From Methanobacteriota archaeon (GTDB lineage Archaea > Halobacteriota > Methanosarcinia > Methanosarcinales > Methanoperedenaceae), in NCBI GenBank assembly GCA_018900975.1, contig JAHIFK010000188.1, positions 1-6,328 of the forward strand: a stretch of 6,328 bases of DNA, in the 5' to 3' direction. The notes under the pieces are model-generated. The model did no database searches. It was not told the DNA's origin and saw only the letters and a program-made list of their open reading frames with translations. Position numbers and translations under genes: made by a program. How positions within the stretch are numbered: position 1 is the first letter of the stretch; each line of letters starts with the position of its first letter. This document shows, one piece after another, positions 5,989 through 6,328 of the stretch.

Positions 5989-6132
5989 TTAACCAACCTC
6001 CAGACCTGCAATTATTGATATCCTTTTATCGAAAATCGAATTGAATTCATTCAGCGAATTTTTAATATCTTTCATCTTACGTCCGGTCGTCCCGTCCTGG
6101 CCAATAATGGAGGAGTTCAGATCCTGAGCCAT
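5989..6132 (-). CDS. Short ORF (47 aa) abutting the SPFH gene
   Basis: An open frame beginning MAQDLNSSIIGQDGTTGRKM and ending ISIIAGLEVG is followed by TAA; its last base touches the ATG of the SPFH gene. The Shine-Dalgarno of the SPFH gene (GGAGGT, 5996-6001) lies within its last codons, so translating one would affect the other. No family is recognised. The predicted product is an amphipathic, mostly helical peptide with a charged middle (residues 18-37) and a more hydrophobic end; there is no clear signal peptide or zinc ligand. It has no Shine-Dalgarno, but a TATA-like box is centred about 24 nt before the ATG, which would allow a leaderless transcript. Alternatively it is the 3' remnant of a longer gene broken by the adjacent 49-bp duplication, since removing one copy joins it in frame to the open frame that enters from the window edge. 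Or it may be a non-coding leader. Confidence 0.45.
   Translation of the reverse strand: MAQDLNSSIIGQDGTTGRKMKDIKNSLNEFNSIFDKRISIIAGLEVG
5996..6001 (-). promoter_or_regulatory. Strong Shine-Dalgarno of the SPFH gene
   Basis: GGAGGT on the minus strand, with 7 nt (TGGTTAA) to the ATG at 5988, complementary to the archaeal 16S rRNA 3' end. It is the strongest ribosome site in the window and fixes the SPFH start. It lies inside the preceding short ORF, a layout that suits translational coupling. Confidence 0.8.
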
Positions 6133-6138
6133 TTTTTC

Positions 6139-6236
6139 AACGCATAGGAAAGTATAAACGCATACCCCTATCTTGCGCCTGAATTTTAACGCATAGGAAA
6201 GTATAAACGCATACCCCTATCTTGCGCCTGAATTTT
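6139..6236. repeat. Perfect 49-bp tandem duplication (2 copies)
   Basis: Two adjacent identical 49-bp units, 6139-6187 and 6188-6236, each beginning AACGCATAGGAAAG and ending CTTGCGCCTGAATTTT; identity continues one base into the flank. Within each unit ACGCATA occurs twice, 18 bp apart (6140-6146 and 6158-6164 in the first copy), flanking a TATA-like element. CGCATAGG also pairs with CCTAT...GCG (6141-6148 with 6167-6171 and 6175-6177), giving an imperfect stem with a 3-base bulge. As 49 is not divisible by three, the duplication shifts the reading frame of anything translated across it. The lack of any difference between copies means it is recent or an assembly artefact. Confidence 0.93.
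6153..6158 (-). promoter_or_regulatory. TATA-like box upstream of the short ORF and SPFH operon
   Basis: The minus strand reads TATGCGTTTATACTTTCCTATGCG. TTTATA is centred about 24 nt from the ATG of the short ORF at 6132, so transcription would begin near that codon. An identical box is at 6202-6207 in the second repeat copy, which would give a second start about 49 nt further upstream. Both are flanked by direct TATGCGT repeats, possible operator half-sites. Promoter strength and use cannot be judged from sequence alone. Confidence 0.45.
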
Positions 6237-6254
6237 ATTCCGAAAAATTGATAT

Positions 6255-6300
6255 TCTTGGCTTTCATTCTTTTGTGTGTCTCTAAAGACAAAAGCCAAGA
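6255..6300. repeat. 10-bp perfect inverted repeat with 26-nt loop
   Basis: TCTTGGCTTT (6255-6264) and AAAGCCAAGA (6291-6300) are exact reverse complements. An alternative 7-bp pairing, CTTTTGT with ACAAAAG, uses part of the right arm and the loop, so two mutually exclusive hairpins are possible. On the minus strand ATTTTTC follows about eight bases after the stem, so it might serve as a terminator for an upstream gene. It might also be a protein-binding palindrome upstream of the operon promoter. Confidence 0.5.
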
Positions 6301-6328
6301 CATCAGCAACAATTACGATAACATTAGC

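Larger units (their letters stand above)
6137..6328 (-). other. Open frame entering from the window edge, ended within the tandem repeat region
   Basis: From the window edge one minus-strand frame stays open for 63 codons (ANVIVIVADVLAFVFRDTQK at its visible start) and stops at TGA 6137-6139, right after the second repeat unit it crosses. The other two minus frames close within five codons. The frame has a hydrophobic beginning and then a charged part (FGIKFRRKIG). It may be the 3' end of a gene lying mostly outside the window, or a chance open frame: the 10-bp inverted repeat at 6255-6300 sits inside it, which is unusual for coding DNA. No family was recognised. Confidence 0.25.

Noticed and set aside
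6139..6236. CRISPR array or iteron-type origin
   Set aside because: There are only two units, they touch with no spacer, and no cas or replication initiator gene is nearby. The structure is a simple tandem duplication.

Overview
The window reads as archaeal DNA, most likely a euryarchaeon of the methanogen / anaerobic methane-oxidiser type (Methanosarcinales-like). This is an inference from several traits: AT-rich TATA-like boxes about 24-26 nt upstream of start codons, short or absent 5' leaders, Shine-Dalgarno sites of the GGAGGT / GGTGA type, heavy use of AGA/AGG and ATA codons, an antitoxin/PIN pair of a type common in archaea, and moderate GC. No gene here fixes the genus.

All eight recognisable genes, plus one short ORF, lie on the minus strand, so transcription runs from high to low coordinates. 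First comes a 340-base leader region (5989-6328). It holds a 10-bp inverted repeat, a perfect 49-bp tandem duplication with a TATA-like element in each copy, and a 47-codon ORF whose stop codon directly abuts the next gene. Next is a tight four-gene operon (5988-2578): an SPFH/band-7 protein with two C-terminal zinc ribbons (COG4260, B. subtilis YdjI type), then three mutually related proteins. Each of the three starts with the same CxxC-X14-CxxC zinc ribbon followed by 'aromatic-Pro-aromatic/Trp' strand motifs, and two of them end in transmembrane segments. Junctions within the operon are +11, +2 and -1 bp. The layout resembles the Bacillus YdjG/YdjI part of the PspA-recruiting membrane-stress complex, but here the zinc-ribbon component is triplicated and no PspA or TPM gene is visible. 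This is the least described part of the window.

Next is a type II toxin-antitoxin module (2522-1729): a ribbon-helix-helix protein with a UPF0175-like tail, overlapping by 4 bp a DUF3368-like PIN-domain protein. Its 55-bp promoter region has a TATA box 25 nt from the ATG and a 7-bp direct repeat with 10-bp spacing that looks like an autoregulatory operator.

Then come two metabolic or redox genes: a monofunctional proline dehydrogenase (1685-846), and, behind its own TATA box, a six-helix CcdA/DsbD-type membrane thiol-disulfide transporter (764-33). No RNA gene, insertion sequence or CRISPR array was seen.
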